From the NCBI GenBank assembly GCA_017987615.1, contig JAGNTI010000111.1, positions 1 to 5,195 of the forward strand: a DNA stretch of 5,195 nt. Direction: 5' to 3'. The position numbers were made by a program, and so were the translations under genes. Position 1 is the first letter of the stretch. Each line of letters starts with the position of its first letter. Below the pieces are notes generated by a model that did not search any database, was not told the origin of the DNA, and worked only from the letters and a program-made list of their open reading frames with translations. This document shows, piece by piece, positions 1-5,195 of this stretch. This DNA is from Sediminibacterium sp. (GTDB lineage Bacteria > Bacteroidota > Bacteroidia > Chitinophagales > Chitinophagaceae).

Positions 1-246
1 AACCTTAAAAAGAATCCTGATTTTAAAGTAAAATCTGATGGTACCCGTACAGCTGTTGTTGATCAATTTTTAGCTACTTGCGAAAAAGCGTTAAACATTA
101 CAGATCAAATGATTACGTTATATCCAGATGCTGCAGATGAAAACAACAAATTTGCCTCTGAGCAGCGTGTTGCCATCCAAAAAAACATCGATTATTACTC
201 TAAACCACAAGGTAAACCAGCAGCTGCGCCAGTTAAAAAAGGCTAA
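1..246 (+). CDS. C-terminal end of an unidentified protein, possibly TPR-type (5' end outside window)
   Basis: An open frame enters from the left edge and runs 81 codons to a TAA at 244-246. The visible part is hydrophilic and probably helical. It contains a stretch reading ALNITDQMITLYPDAADENN, followed by a helix ending in IQKNIDYYSK and a low-complexity tail rich in Lys, Ala, Pro and Gly (KPQGKPAAAPVKKG). The 'Y-P-[DA]-A' turn after an amphipathic helix resembles the end of tetratricopeptide-type helical repeats common in Bacteroidota, but I do not recognise the family and assign no function. No membrane segment or catalytic motif is visible. The terminator that starts 30 bases after the stop separates this gene from the nuo operon, so it is probably a different transcription unit. 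Codon use and AT content look like those of the neighbours. The coding call is fairly sure; the TPR suggestion is weak. Confidence 0.75.
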   Translation, partial: NLKKNPDFKVKSDGTRTAVVDQFLATCEKALNITDQMITLYPDAADENNKFASEQRVAIQKNIDYYSKPQGKPAAAPVKKG

Positions 247-275
247 AGGGCTATTTCCTTTAAAATAATGCTAAA

Positions 276-302
276 AAAGACTCCCCAAATTGGGGAGTTT
301 TT
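276..302 (+). terminator. Rho-independent terminator after the upstream gene
   Basis: A near-perfect inverted repeat has its core arms at 280-287 (ACTCCCCA) and 291-298 (TGGGGAGT), closing on a 3-base loop. The pairing extends outward through a G-U pair and three A-T pairs to 276 and 302. The 3' arm runs into a T tract at 298-302, and an A tract precedes the 5' arm. This is the classic layout of an intrinsic terminator. It ends the upstream transcript just before the nuo promoter region. Because of the A and T flanks it could also work weakly on the reverse strand, but no reverse-strand gene converges here. Confidence 0.92.
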
Positions 303-324
303 CGTTTATATCCCTTCTGGGGTG

Positions 325-332
325 TATTTTTG
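325..332 (+). promoter_or_regulatory. Putative Bacteroidota-type -7 promoter element for the nuo operon
   Basis: TATTTTTG matches the TAnnTTTG -7 consensus known for the primary sigma factor of Bacteroidota. It is placed between the terminator and the first nuo gene, where a promoter is expected. The -33 element is poor: only a TCG at 302-304 sits at about the right spacing, in place of the usual TTG. Transcription would start near 337-340, leaving a leader of about 12-15 bases before the ATG at 352. The same 8-base pattern also occurs inside nuoA (681-688) and nuoE (3250-3257, 3379-3386), so the match alone is weak evidence. The location is what supports it. Confidence 0.5.
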
Positions 333-351
333 CGGCGACTAAAACAAGTAT

Positions 352-753
352 ATGACTTGGAGTACAATTTTGATGGATGCATCTGCTACCAATCTCGCCT
401 CTAACTACCTTCCAATTGGCATACAATTAATTTTTGCTGCTGGTTTTGTTGCCACCATGATTGGTGTGTCACAATGGGTAGGACCTAAACGTAATACTTC
501 TGATAAATTAGAAAACTTTGCGAGTGGAATTGAAACCCACGGTGATGCAAGACAACCTATGGCGATCAAGTATTTTTTAGTGGCTATTTTGTTTGTGTTG
601 TTTGATGTAGAAGTTATTTTCTTTTATCCGTACGCGGTTAATTTTAGAGAACTAGGATGGGCTGGATATAGCGCTGTGCTTATGTTTGTAGGCTTTTTCT
701 TAGTAGGCTTTATTTACATTATCAAAAAGGGTGCACTTACTTGGGAAGATTAA
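352..753 (+). CDS. nuoA: NADH-quinone oxidoreductase subunit A (NuoA, ND3 family)
   Basis: NuoA is a small membrane subunit of complex I that lies beside the quinone channel, where the peripheral and membrane arms meet. The 133-residue product has the family's usual length and three membrane segments, at about 20-41, 72-95 and 104-125. The segment-2 hallmark FDVE is at 84-87, with Asp85 and Glu87, and is followed by the aromatic-rich FFYPYAV. The loop between segments 1 and 2 reads FASGIETHGDARQ (56-68). Most relatives have an acidic residue in the [YF]-E-[SC]-G motif there, but this protein has Ala57. An in-frame TAA at 340-342 limits the start to the ATG at 352 or the one at 373 (Met8). The first is taken because it gives a normal short N-terminus, although the second would also give a plausible protein of 126 residues. 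It is the first gene of the operon, and nuoB follows 16 bases downstream. Confidence 0.96.
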   Translation: MTWSTILMDASATNLASNYLPIGIQLIFAAGFVATMIGVSQWVGPKRNTSDKLENFASGIETHGDARQPMAIKYFLVAILFVLFDVEVIFFYPYAVNFRELGWAGYSAVLMFVGFFLVGFIYIIKKGALTWED

Positions 754-769
754 TTTTAATATAAATACT

Positions 770-1360
770 ATGTCACGTCCAGTACGATTTAATACCACAC
801 CTATTTTAGCCACAACTGCAGATGCAGTGGGTGCTGTAGAAGCGCCTCCGGGTTTTACAGGTGAAGGTTTTTTTACCACTCAGCTTAGTAGCGTAGTGGG
901 TCTTGCACGTAAAAATTCGATATGGCCTTTACCATTTGCCACTTCTTGTTGTGGTATTGAGTTTATGGCAACCATGGGATCGCATTACGACCTTTCTCGT
1001 TTTGGTTCGGAGCGTGTGGGTTTTTCGCCACGCCAATGTGACCTTCTGATGGTAATGGGTACCATTGCTAAAAAAATGGGTCCTGTACTTCGTCAGGTAT
1101 ACCTTCAAATGGCAGAGCCTCGTTGGGTAATTGCTATTGGTGCTTGTGCATCAAGCGGTGGGATATTTGACACCTACAGCGTACTTCAAGGGATTGACCA
1201 GGTAATTCCGGTAGATGTATACGTGCCAGGCTGTCCTCCAAGACCAGAAGCTATTTTAGATGGCTTTATGAAAATTCAGGATTTAGTGGGAGAGGAAAGT
1301 ATTCGTCGTAGACATTCTGAACAATACAAAACATTATTAAACTCTTACGGTATTCAATAA
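770..1360 (+). CDS. nuoB: NADH-quinone oxidoreductase subunit B (NuoB, PSST/20 kDa family)
   Basis: NuoB carries the [4Fe-4S] cluster N2, the last cluster of complex I, which reduces quinone at the NuoB/NuoD interface on the cytoplasmic side of the membrane. The product has 196 residues. All four cluster ligands of the family are present: the tandem pair Cys60-Cys61 in ATSCCGIEF, Cys126 in IGACASSGG, and Cys155 in VPGCPPRPE. The family segment around RFGSERVGFSPRQCDLL (77-93) is also intact. The frame stays open upstream to a GTG at 731, inside nuoA. The ATG at 770 is preferred because the 13 extra residues would overlap nuoA and do not look like the family, while MSRPVRF begins a typical variable N-terminus. 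The leader is AT-rich with no Shine-Dalgarno sequence. nuoC starts 6 bases after the stop. Confidence 0.97.
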   Translation: MSRPVRFNTTPILATTADAVGAVEAPPGFTGEGFFTTQLSSVVGLARKNSIWPLPFATSCCGIEFMATMGSHYDLSRFGSERVGFSPRQCDLLMVMGTIAKKMGPVLRQVYLQMAEPRWVIAIGACASSGGIFDTYSVLQGIDQVIPVDVYVPGCPPRPEAILDGFMKIQDLVGEESIRRRHSEQYKTLLNSYGIQ

Positions 1361-1366
1361 TCAAGT

Positions 1367-1873
1367 ATGGCACTTACCAACCAGGACATTCAAAACAAGT
1401 TGCAAGAAAAATTTGGAGACCTTGTTTCTAATTTTGAAGAATCGTATGGCCTATTAAGTTTTGAGGCAACTGCTGCTAACAATTTAAAAGTGTTGCAGTT
1501 TTTGTATGACGAACCAAGTTTACAATTCCAATTTTTAACAGACATCTGTGGCGTAAATTTTCCGGATGATGCTGGACGCGAAATTTCTGTGGTATATCAC
1601 TTACACAACCTTACAGAAAATATTCGTTTGCGTTTTAAAATATTTGTTCCTGTTGCAGCGCCTGATGTTTTTACGGCTTGCAATTTATTTTCAAGTGCCA
1701 ATTGGATGGAGCGCGAAACCTACGATTTCTATGGCGTTAATTTTGTAGGTCATCCCAACCTAAAAAGAATTTTAAATGTGGATGAGATGGATTATTTCCC
1801 ACTCAGAAAAGAATATCCTTTAGAAGATCAAACAAGAATTGACAAAGACGACGAAATGTTTGGAAGAGGATAA
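1367..1873 (+). CDS. nuoC: NADH-quinone oxidoreductase subunit C (NuoC, 30 kDa family)
   Basis: NuoC is a cofactor-free scaffold subunit of the hydrophilic Q module and packs against NuoD and NuoB. The 168-residue product shows the 30-kDa subunit signature near its C-terminus: ERETYDFYG (115-123), then GHPNLKRIL (128-136) and PLRKEYPLED (145-154). The N-terminal half (about 5-95) has the expected alpha/beta domain, including LTDICGVNF and VVYHLHN. It is a stand-alone gene and not fused to nuoD as in Escherichia coli and its relatives. The length is normal for an unfused NuoC. The short acidic tail after the signature (DKDDEMFGRG) is typical in size. Translation ends with two in-frame TAA codons in a row (1871-1876). 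nuoD begins 21 bases after the first stop. There is no alternative reading of function. Confidence 0.96.
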   Translation: MALTNQDIQNKLQEKFGDLVSNFEESYGLLSFEATAANNLKVLQFLYDEPSLQFQFLTDICGVNFPDDAGREISVVYHLHNLTENIRLRFKIFVPVAAPDVFTACNLFSSANWMERETYDFYGVNFVGHPNLKRILNVDEMDYFPLRKEYPLEDQTRIDKDDEMFGRG

Positions 1874-1894
1874 TAACCAAAATAATTAAACGAC

Positions 1895-3127
1895 ATGTTA
1901 GCGCATCAACAACATCATATAACACTGCCTGAAGGCTCAATCGAAAAACAAACAACTACTTTAAACGTAGGTCCTACGCACCCTGCAACGCATGGTGTAT
2001 TCCAAAACATTATGGAACTTGATGGAGAGCGTATTGTTTCGACAGAGCAAACCGTAGGTTACATCCACCGCGCTTTTGAAAAGTTAGCGGAGCGCAGACC
2101 TCTCTATCAAATCACTCCTATTACCGACCGTTTAAATTATTGCAGTAGCCCTATCAACAATATGGGATGGCATTTAACCTGCGAAAAGTTTTTAGGTGTG
2201 CAAACGCCAAAGCGTGTTGATTATTTGCGCGTGATTATTATGGAGCTTGCGCGTATATCGGATCACTTAATTTGTAACTCTATTGTGGGTGTGGATACAG
2301 GTGCCTATACTGGTTTCTTGTATGTGATGCAATACCGTGAATTAATCTATGAAATATATGAAGAAGTATGTGGGTCCCGCCTTACTACTAATATTGGGCG
2401 TATTGGCGGCTTTGAAAGGAATTTCACAAATACAGCGTTTGAGAAACTCGAAAAATTCTTAAAAGAATATCCAAAAGTTTTAAAAGAGTTTGAAAACCTG
2501 TTTGCACGTAATAGAATTTTTATGGAGCGTACCATTGGTGGTGGCGCTATCAGTGCAGAGCGTGCATTAAACTATGGTTTTACAGGACCTAATTTAAGAG
2601 CTGCTGGTGTAGACTATGATGTACGTGTGCATCAACCGTATAGTAGTTATCAAGATTTTGATTTCACTATTCCAGTTGGAAAAACCGGCGATAACTACGA
2701 CCGTTTTTTGGTGCGAAACCAAGAAATGTGGCAGAGTTTAAGCATTATCGAGCAGGCCTATAAAAAAGTACAAGAATTTAAAGGCACCGACGCGGAAATA
2801 TTCCACGCCGATGTTCCAGAATATTACCTACCTAAAAAAGAGGACGTTTATACCAAAATGGAATCTTTGATTTGGCATTTCAAAATTGTAATGGGAGAAG
2901 TGGAAATGCCTAAAGGTGAAATTTATAACGCCGTAGAAGGTGGTAACGGTGAGCTTGGTTTTTATTTGGTAAGTGATGGTGGTAGAACACCATTCCGTCT
3001 TCATTTTAGAAGACCTTGTTTCATTTATTATCAAGCATATCCAGAATTAATTACGGGCGGCATGTTAAGTGATGCGATCGTAACAATGAGTAGTCTTAAT
3101 TTAATTGCGGGCGAGTTAGACGCATAA
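1895..3127 (+). CDS. nuoD: NADH-quinone oxidoreductase subunit D (NuoD, 49 kDa family)
   Basis: NuoD forms, with NuoB, the pocket where the quinone head group is reduced by cluster N2. The 410-residue product matches the 49-kDa family from end to end. GPTHPATHG is at 26-34, and His33 corresponds to the conserved quinone-contacting histidine. RLNYCSSP is at 79-86, and Tyr82 corresponds to the conserved quinone-contacting tyrosine. ELARISDHL is at 117-125, GRIGGFERNF at 168-177, and a C-terminal block with SDGGRTPFRLHFRRP lies near 362-376. The protein descends from the large subunit of [NiFe] hydrogenases, but the four nickel-binding cysteines are absent, as expected for complex I. Two deviations are noted. 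Asn81 occupies the position that is often Asp before the tyrosine, and the last residues are GELDA where many relatives end in GE[IV]DR. The start ATG has an AT-rich leader without a Shine-Dalgarno sequence. nuoE follows after 12 bases. Confidence 0.97.
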   Translation: MLAHQQHHITLPEGSIEKQTTTLNVGPTHPATHGVFQNIMELDGERIVSTEQTVGYIHRAFEKLAERRPLYQITPITDRLNYCSSPINNMGWHLTCEKFLGVQTPKRVDYLRVIIMELARISDHLICNSIVGVDTGAYTGFLYVMQYRELIYEIYEEVCGSRLTTNIGRIGGFERNFTNTAFEKLEKFLKEYPKVLKEFENLFARNRIFMERTIGGGAISAERALNYGFTGPNLRAAGVDYDVRVHQPYSSYQDFDFTIPVGKTGDNYDRFLVRNQEMWQSLSIIEQAYKKVQEFKGTDAEIFHADVPEYYLPKKEDVYTKMESLIWHFKIVMGEVEMPKGEIYNAVEGGNGELGFYLVSDGGRTPFRLHFRRPCFIYYQAYPELITGGMLSDAIVTMSSLNLIAGELDA

Positions 3128-3139
3128 AATATAGTAACA

Positions 3140-3640
3140 ATGGTAAAATTTTCTGAAGCACAATTAGCAGAGGTAAAAAGGCTTGTAGCCCGTTACCCAG
3201 AAGGAAAGCAGAAGAGTGCATTACTTCCTGTTTTGCATTTAGCGCAAGATAGTTTTGGTGGCTGGTTAAGTACTGAAACCATGGATTATGTAGCGGAATT
3301 GTTACAAATCACACCTATCGAAGTATATGAAGTAGCTACTTTTTATAGCATGTACAATACAAAGCCTGTAGGTAAATATATGTTTGAAGTTTGTCAAACA
3401 GGTCCGTGCATGTTACGTGGTAGTGATGACATCATCGCGTATATCGAAAAAACACTTGGCATTAAACCAGGTGAAACAACCGCGGATGGTTTATTTACTT
3501 TAAAAACAGTAGAGTGTTTAGGTGCTTGTGGTTATGCACCTATGATGCAACTTGGTAAACATTACCGTGAACATTTAACCAAAGAAAAAGTAGACGCTAT
3601 CATTGACGAATGCAGAAAATCTGCAGGCGTACTCAACTAG
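3140..3640 (+). CDS. nuoE: NADH-quinone oxidoreductase subunit E (NuoE, 24 kDa family)
   Basis: NuoE belongs to the NADH-oxidising N module and holds the [2Fe-2S] cluster N1a near the FMN of NuoF. The 166-residue product has an N-terminal helical bundle (about 5-75, including TPIEVYEVATFYSMYN) followed by a thioredoxin-like domain. The four cluster cysteines keep the family spacing: Cys85-x4-Cys90 in CQTGPCMLRG and Cys126-x3-Cys130 in CLGACGYAPMMQ. The length is normal for bacterial NuoE. Related subunits occur in NAD-linked hydrogenases and formate dehydrogenases, but the place between nuoD and nuoF fixes the complex I role. It is the only gene here that ends in TAG. The nuoF start lies 6 bases downstream, close enough for translational coupling. 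Confidence 0.97.
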   Translation: MVKFSEAQLAEVKRLVARYPEGKQKSALLPVLHLAQDSFGGWLSTETMDYVAELLQITPIEVYEVATFYSMYNTKPVGKYMFEVCQTGPCMLRGSDDIIAYIEKTLGIKPGETTADGLFTLKTVECLGACGYAPMMQLGKHYREHLTKEKVDAIIDECRKSAGVLN

Positions 3641-3646
3641 AAATAT

Positions 3647-5005
3647 ATGAGTGTAAAATTATTATTAGCAAAAGCACATGTTGAGGGTATCAGAGGTTTT
3701 GACGTGTATAGACGCGAAGGTGGTTACCAAAGCGTAGAAAAAGCGCTGAAGCAAATGAATCCCGAAAGCATCGTGGAAGAGGTTAAAAAAAGTGGCTTGC
3801 GTGGTAGAGGTGGAGCGGGTTTCCCTGCTGGTATGAAGTGGAGTTTTATTGCAAAGCCTGAAGGGGTGCCTCGTCACCTCGTGTGTAATGCCGATGAGAG
3901 TGAGCCAGGTACTTTTAAAGACCGCTACCTCATGGAGTTCTTACCACATTTATTAATTGAAGGCTTGATCGTATCAAGTTTTGCACTAGGTAGTAACGAC
4001 ACTTACATTTATATCCGTGGCGAGTATGCTTGGATCGTTGATATTTTAGAAAATGCAATTAACGAAGCAAAAGCAAATGGCTTTTTAGGAAAAAATATTT
4101 TAGGCACTGGCTTTGATTGCGAAATTCACGTTCAGCGAGGTGCGGGTGCTTACATCTGTGGTGAAGAAACGGCACTTATCGAATCATTAGAAGGTAAGCG
4201 TGGTAACCCACGTATTAAGCCGCCATTCCCAGCTATTCAGGGTGTATGGCAAAGACCAACGGTGGTTAACAACGTAGAAACTTTAGCAGCTGTTGTGCCA
4301 ATCATTAACATGGGTGGCGAGGAGTATGCTAAAATTGGCGTTGGAAGATCAACGGGTACAAAATTAATTTCTGCATGTGGTAATATCAATAAGCCAGGTG
4401 TATATGAAATTGACATGACAATTTCGGTAGAAGATTTTATTTATTCTGACGAGTATTGTGGTGGTATCGCAAATGGTAAAAAATTAAAAGCTTGTATTCC
4501 GGGCGGATCATCAGTGCCTATTTTACCAGCTAACTTATTATTAAAGACAGCTAAGGGCGAAACACGTTACATGAACTACGAAAGTTTAAGTGATGGTGGT
4601 TTTGCATCTGGCTCAATGATGGGTTCTGGTGGATTTATTGTACTCGATGAAGACCAGTGTATCGTGCGCAACACTTTATCACTCGCACGTTTTTACAGAC
4701 ACGAAAGTTGTGGACAGTGTTCACCATGTCGTGAGGGGACGGGTTGGATGGAAAAAATATTACACAATATTGAATATGGTAAAGGCAAGATTTCTGACAT
4801 TGACCTGCTTTGGGATATTCAAAGAAAGATAGAAGGTAATACCATTTGTCCATTGGGAGACGCTGCGGCATGGCCAGTAGCAGCTGCTATTAGACATTTT
4901 AGAGATGAGTTTGAGTGGCATGTAAACAATCCGCTTGAAGCACAAGAAAAAAATTATGGTTTAGCGCATTATGCAGATCCTATTCATGTGCCAGTAACCG
5001 CTTAA
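3647..5005 (+). CDS. nuoF: NADH-quinone oxidoreductase subunit F (NuoF, 51 kDa family, NADH- and FMN-binding)
   Basis: NuoF is the entry point of complex I. It binds NADH, takes a hydride onto FMN and passes electrons to [4Fe-4S] cluster N3. The 452-residue product carries, in order, the glycine-rich nucleotide/FMN motif GLRGRGGAGFPAGMKW (50-65), the FMN-site motif CNADESEPGTFKDR (80-93), GAGAYICGEETALIESLEG (165-183), the soluble-ligand-binding-type domain (about 235-335, with KLKACIPGGSS), and the cluster site ESCGQCSPCREG (353-364) with Cys355, Cys358 and Cys361. The fourth ligand is Cys401 in TICPLGDAAAWP. All residues expected for NADH oxidation are present. The last 30 or so residues, after HFRDEFEWHV, form a variable tail. 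Translation ends in two consecutive TAA codons (5003-5008), and nuoG follows after 11 bases. Confidence 0.98.
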   Translation: MSVKLLLAKAHVEGIRGFDVYRREGGYQSVEKALKQMNPESIVEEVKKSGLRGRGGAGFPAGMKWSFIAKPEGVPRHLVCNADESEPGTFKDRYLMEFLPHLLIEGLIVSSFALGSNDTYIYIRGEYAWIVDILENAINEAKANGFLGKNILGTGFDCEIHVQRGAGAYICGEETALIESLEGKRGNPRIKPPFPAIQGVWQRPTVVNNVETLAAVVPIINMGGEEYAKIGVGRSTGTKLISACGNINKPGVYEIDMTISVEDFIYSDEYCGGIANGKKLKACIPGGSSVPILPANLLLKTAKGETRYMNYESLSDGGFASGSMMGSGGFIVLDEDQCIVRNTLSLARFYRHESCGQCSPCREGTGWMEKILHNIEYGKGKISDIDLLWDIQRKIEGNTICPLGDAAAWPVAAAIRHFRDEFEWHVNNPLEAQEKNYGLAHYADPIHVPVTA

Positions 5006-5016
5006 TAAATTAAAGT

Positions 5017-5195
5017 ATGTCCGAACAACAACTTTTTAAAGTAACCATCGACAACATTACTATTGAAGTGCCAGCAGGTACTACAATTTTAAATGCTGCC
5101 AGACAAATTGGAGGCGATGTTACGCCACCAGCTATGTGTTATTACAGCAAGCTAGAAGGTAGTGGTGGTAAGTGTCGTACCTGTTTAGTAGAAGT
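5017..5195 (+). CDS. nuoG: NADH-quinone oxidoreductase subunit G (NuoG, 75 kDa family), N-terminal fragment cut by the window end
   Basis: Only 59 codons of NuoG are visible. The fragment begins MSEQQLFKVTIDNITIEVP and is an N-terminal plant-type [2Fe-2S] ferredoxin domain, the site of cluster N1b in the N module. Three of its four cysteines are seen: Cys41 in PPAMCYYSKL, Cys53 and Cys56 in GGKCRTCLVE. The fourth should lie just beyond the window. The first two are separated by 11 residues, one more than in many relatives, and the residue two after Cys41 is Tyr where His is common (C-Y-H). The stand-alone fragment could resemble other ferredoxin-domain proteins, such as the diaphorase-type hydrogenase subunit or a formate dehydrogenase alpha subunit, but the position directly after nuoEF in a nuo operon makes NuoG by far the best reading. 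The molybdopterin-fold part cannot be seen. Confidence 0.94.
   Translation, partial: MSEQQLFKVTIDNITIEVPAGTTILNAARQIGGDVTPPAMCYYSKLEGSGGKCRTCLVE

Noticed and set aside
681..688. TATGTTTG match to the TAnnTTTG -7 box inside nuoA, a possible internal promoter for nuoB
   Set aside because: The pattern recurs by chance in this AT-rich coding sequence (also 3250-3257 and 3379-3386), and nothing else supports an internal promoter.
731..769. GTG-initiated N-terminal extension of NuoB overlapping the end of nuoA
   Set aside because: The 13 added residues read through the nuoA stop region and do not resemble NuoB. The ATG at 770 gives a normal family length and non-overlapping genes.
1566..1748. 60-codon open frame inside nuoC on the + strand
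   Set aside because: It lies wholly within nuoC in another frame, shows no family features, and nuoC is unmistakable.
1871..1876. Tandem TAA stops after nuoC (and again after nuoF at 5003-5008) as a possible recoding or regulatory signal
   Set aside because: Double stops are common and simply ensure termination. No recoding context or downstream extension is seen.
2347..3034. Reverse-strand open frames at 2347-2535 and 2828-3034 inside nuoD
   Set aside because: They are antisense shadows of a highly conserved gene, with no recognisable motif and no promoter or spacing support.
3665..3877. Reverse-strand open frame inside nuoF
   Set aside because: It is antisense to the conserved N-terminal FMN-binding region of NuoF, and its composition is that of a shadow frame.
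4629..4945. Three overlapping open frames (one +, two -) in the 3' part of nuoF, at 4629-4832, 4635-4871 and 4760-4945
   Set aside because: They overlap the invariant N3 cluster-binding region of NuoF and one another. None looks like a protein family.
1..5195. CRISPR arrays, insertion sequences, tRNA or other RNA genes, direct repeats
   Set aside because: Coding sequence fills almost the whole window. I saw no repeated spacer pattern, terminal inverted repeats, transposase motif or tRNA-like cloverleaf in the short gaps.

Overview
This window holds the front part of a respiratory complex I (type I NADH:quinone oxidoreductase) operon, nuoA-nuoB-nuoC-nuoD-nuoE-nuoF-nuoG, read entirely from the + strand. 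The window ends inside nuoG. A 3' fragment of an unrelated upstream gene and an intrinsic terminator precede the operon.

The organism is most likely a member of the Bacteroidota, of the aerobic or facultative type (Cytophagia, Chitinophagia or Sphingobacteriia-like) rather than a Bacteroides. The evidence is that the DNA is AT-rich, no start codon has a recognisable Shine-Dalgarno sequence, and a TAnnTTTG-type -7 box lies before nuoA. The protein wording also fits the phylum, for example the NuoD stretch around RLNYCSSPINNMGW and the NuoG stretch around CYYSKLEGSGGKCRTC. A genus cannot be named from this sequence alone.

Layout: 1-246 is the C-terminal end of an open reading frame with a Lys/Ala/Pro-rich tail, possibly a TPR-type protein. 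276-302 is a strong terminator hairpin. 303-351 is a short promoter/leader. Then follow nuoA (352-753), nuoB (770-1360), nuoC (1367-1873), nuoD (1895-3127), nuoE (3140-3640), nuoF (3647-5005) and partial nuoG (5017 to the window end). Gaps between genes are 6 to 21 bases, with no internal terminator, as expected for a single transcript. No stretch over 300 bases lacks a gene.

The genes work together as follows. NuoE, NuoF and NuoG form the NADH-oxidising N module: NuoF carries FMN and cluster N3, NuoE carries N1a, and NuoG carries the remaining clusters of the chain. NuoB, NuoC and NuoD form the core of the Q module that passes electrons through cluster N2 to the quinone. NuoA is a small membrane subunit at the junction to the proton-pumping arm, whose remaining genes (nuoH to nuoN) would be expected downstream. 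All metal ligands visible in the complete subunits are intact, so the enzyme looks functional and uses NADH. I found no sign of a new system, mobile element, CRISPR array or RNA gene. The window is a well-conserved housekeeping locus, with a few lineage-type sequence deviations listed as findings.
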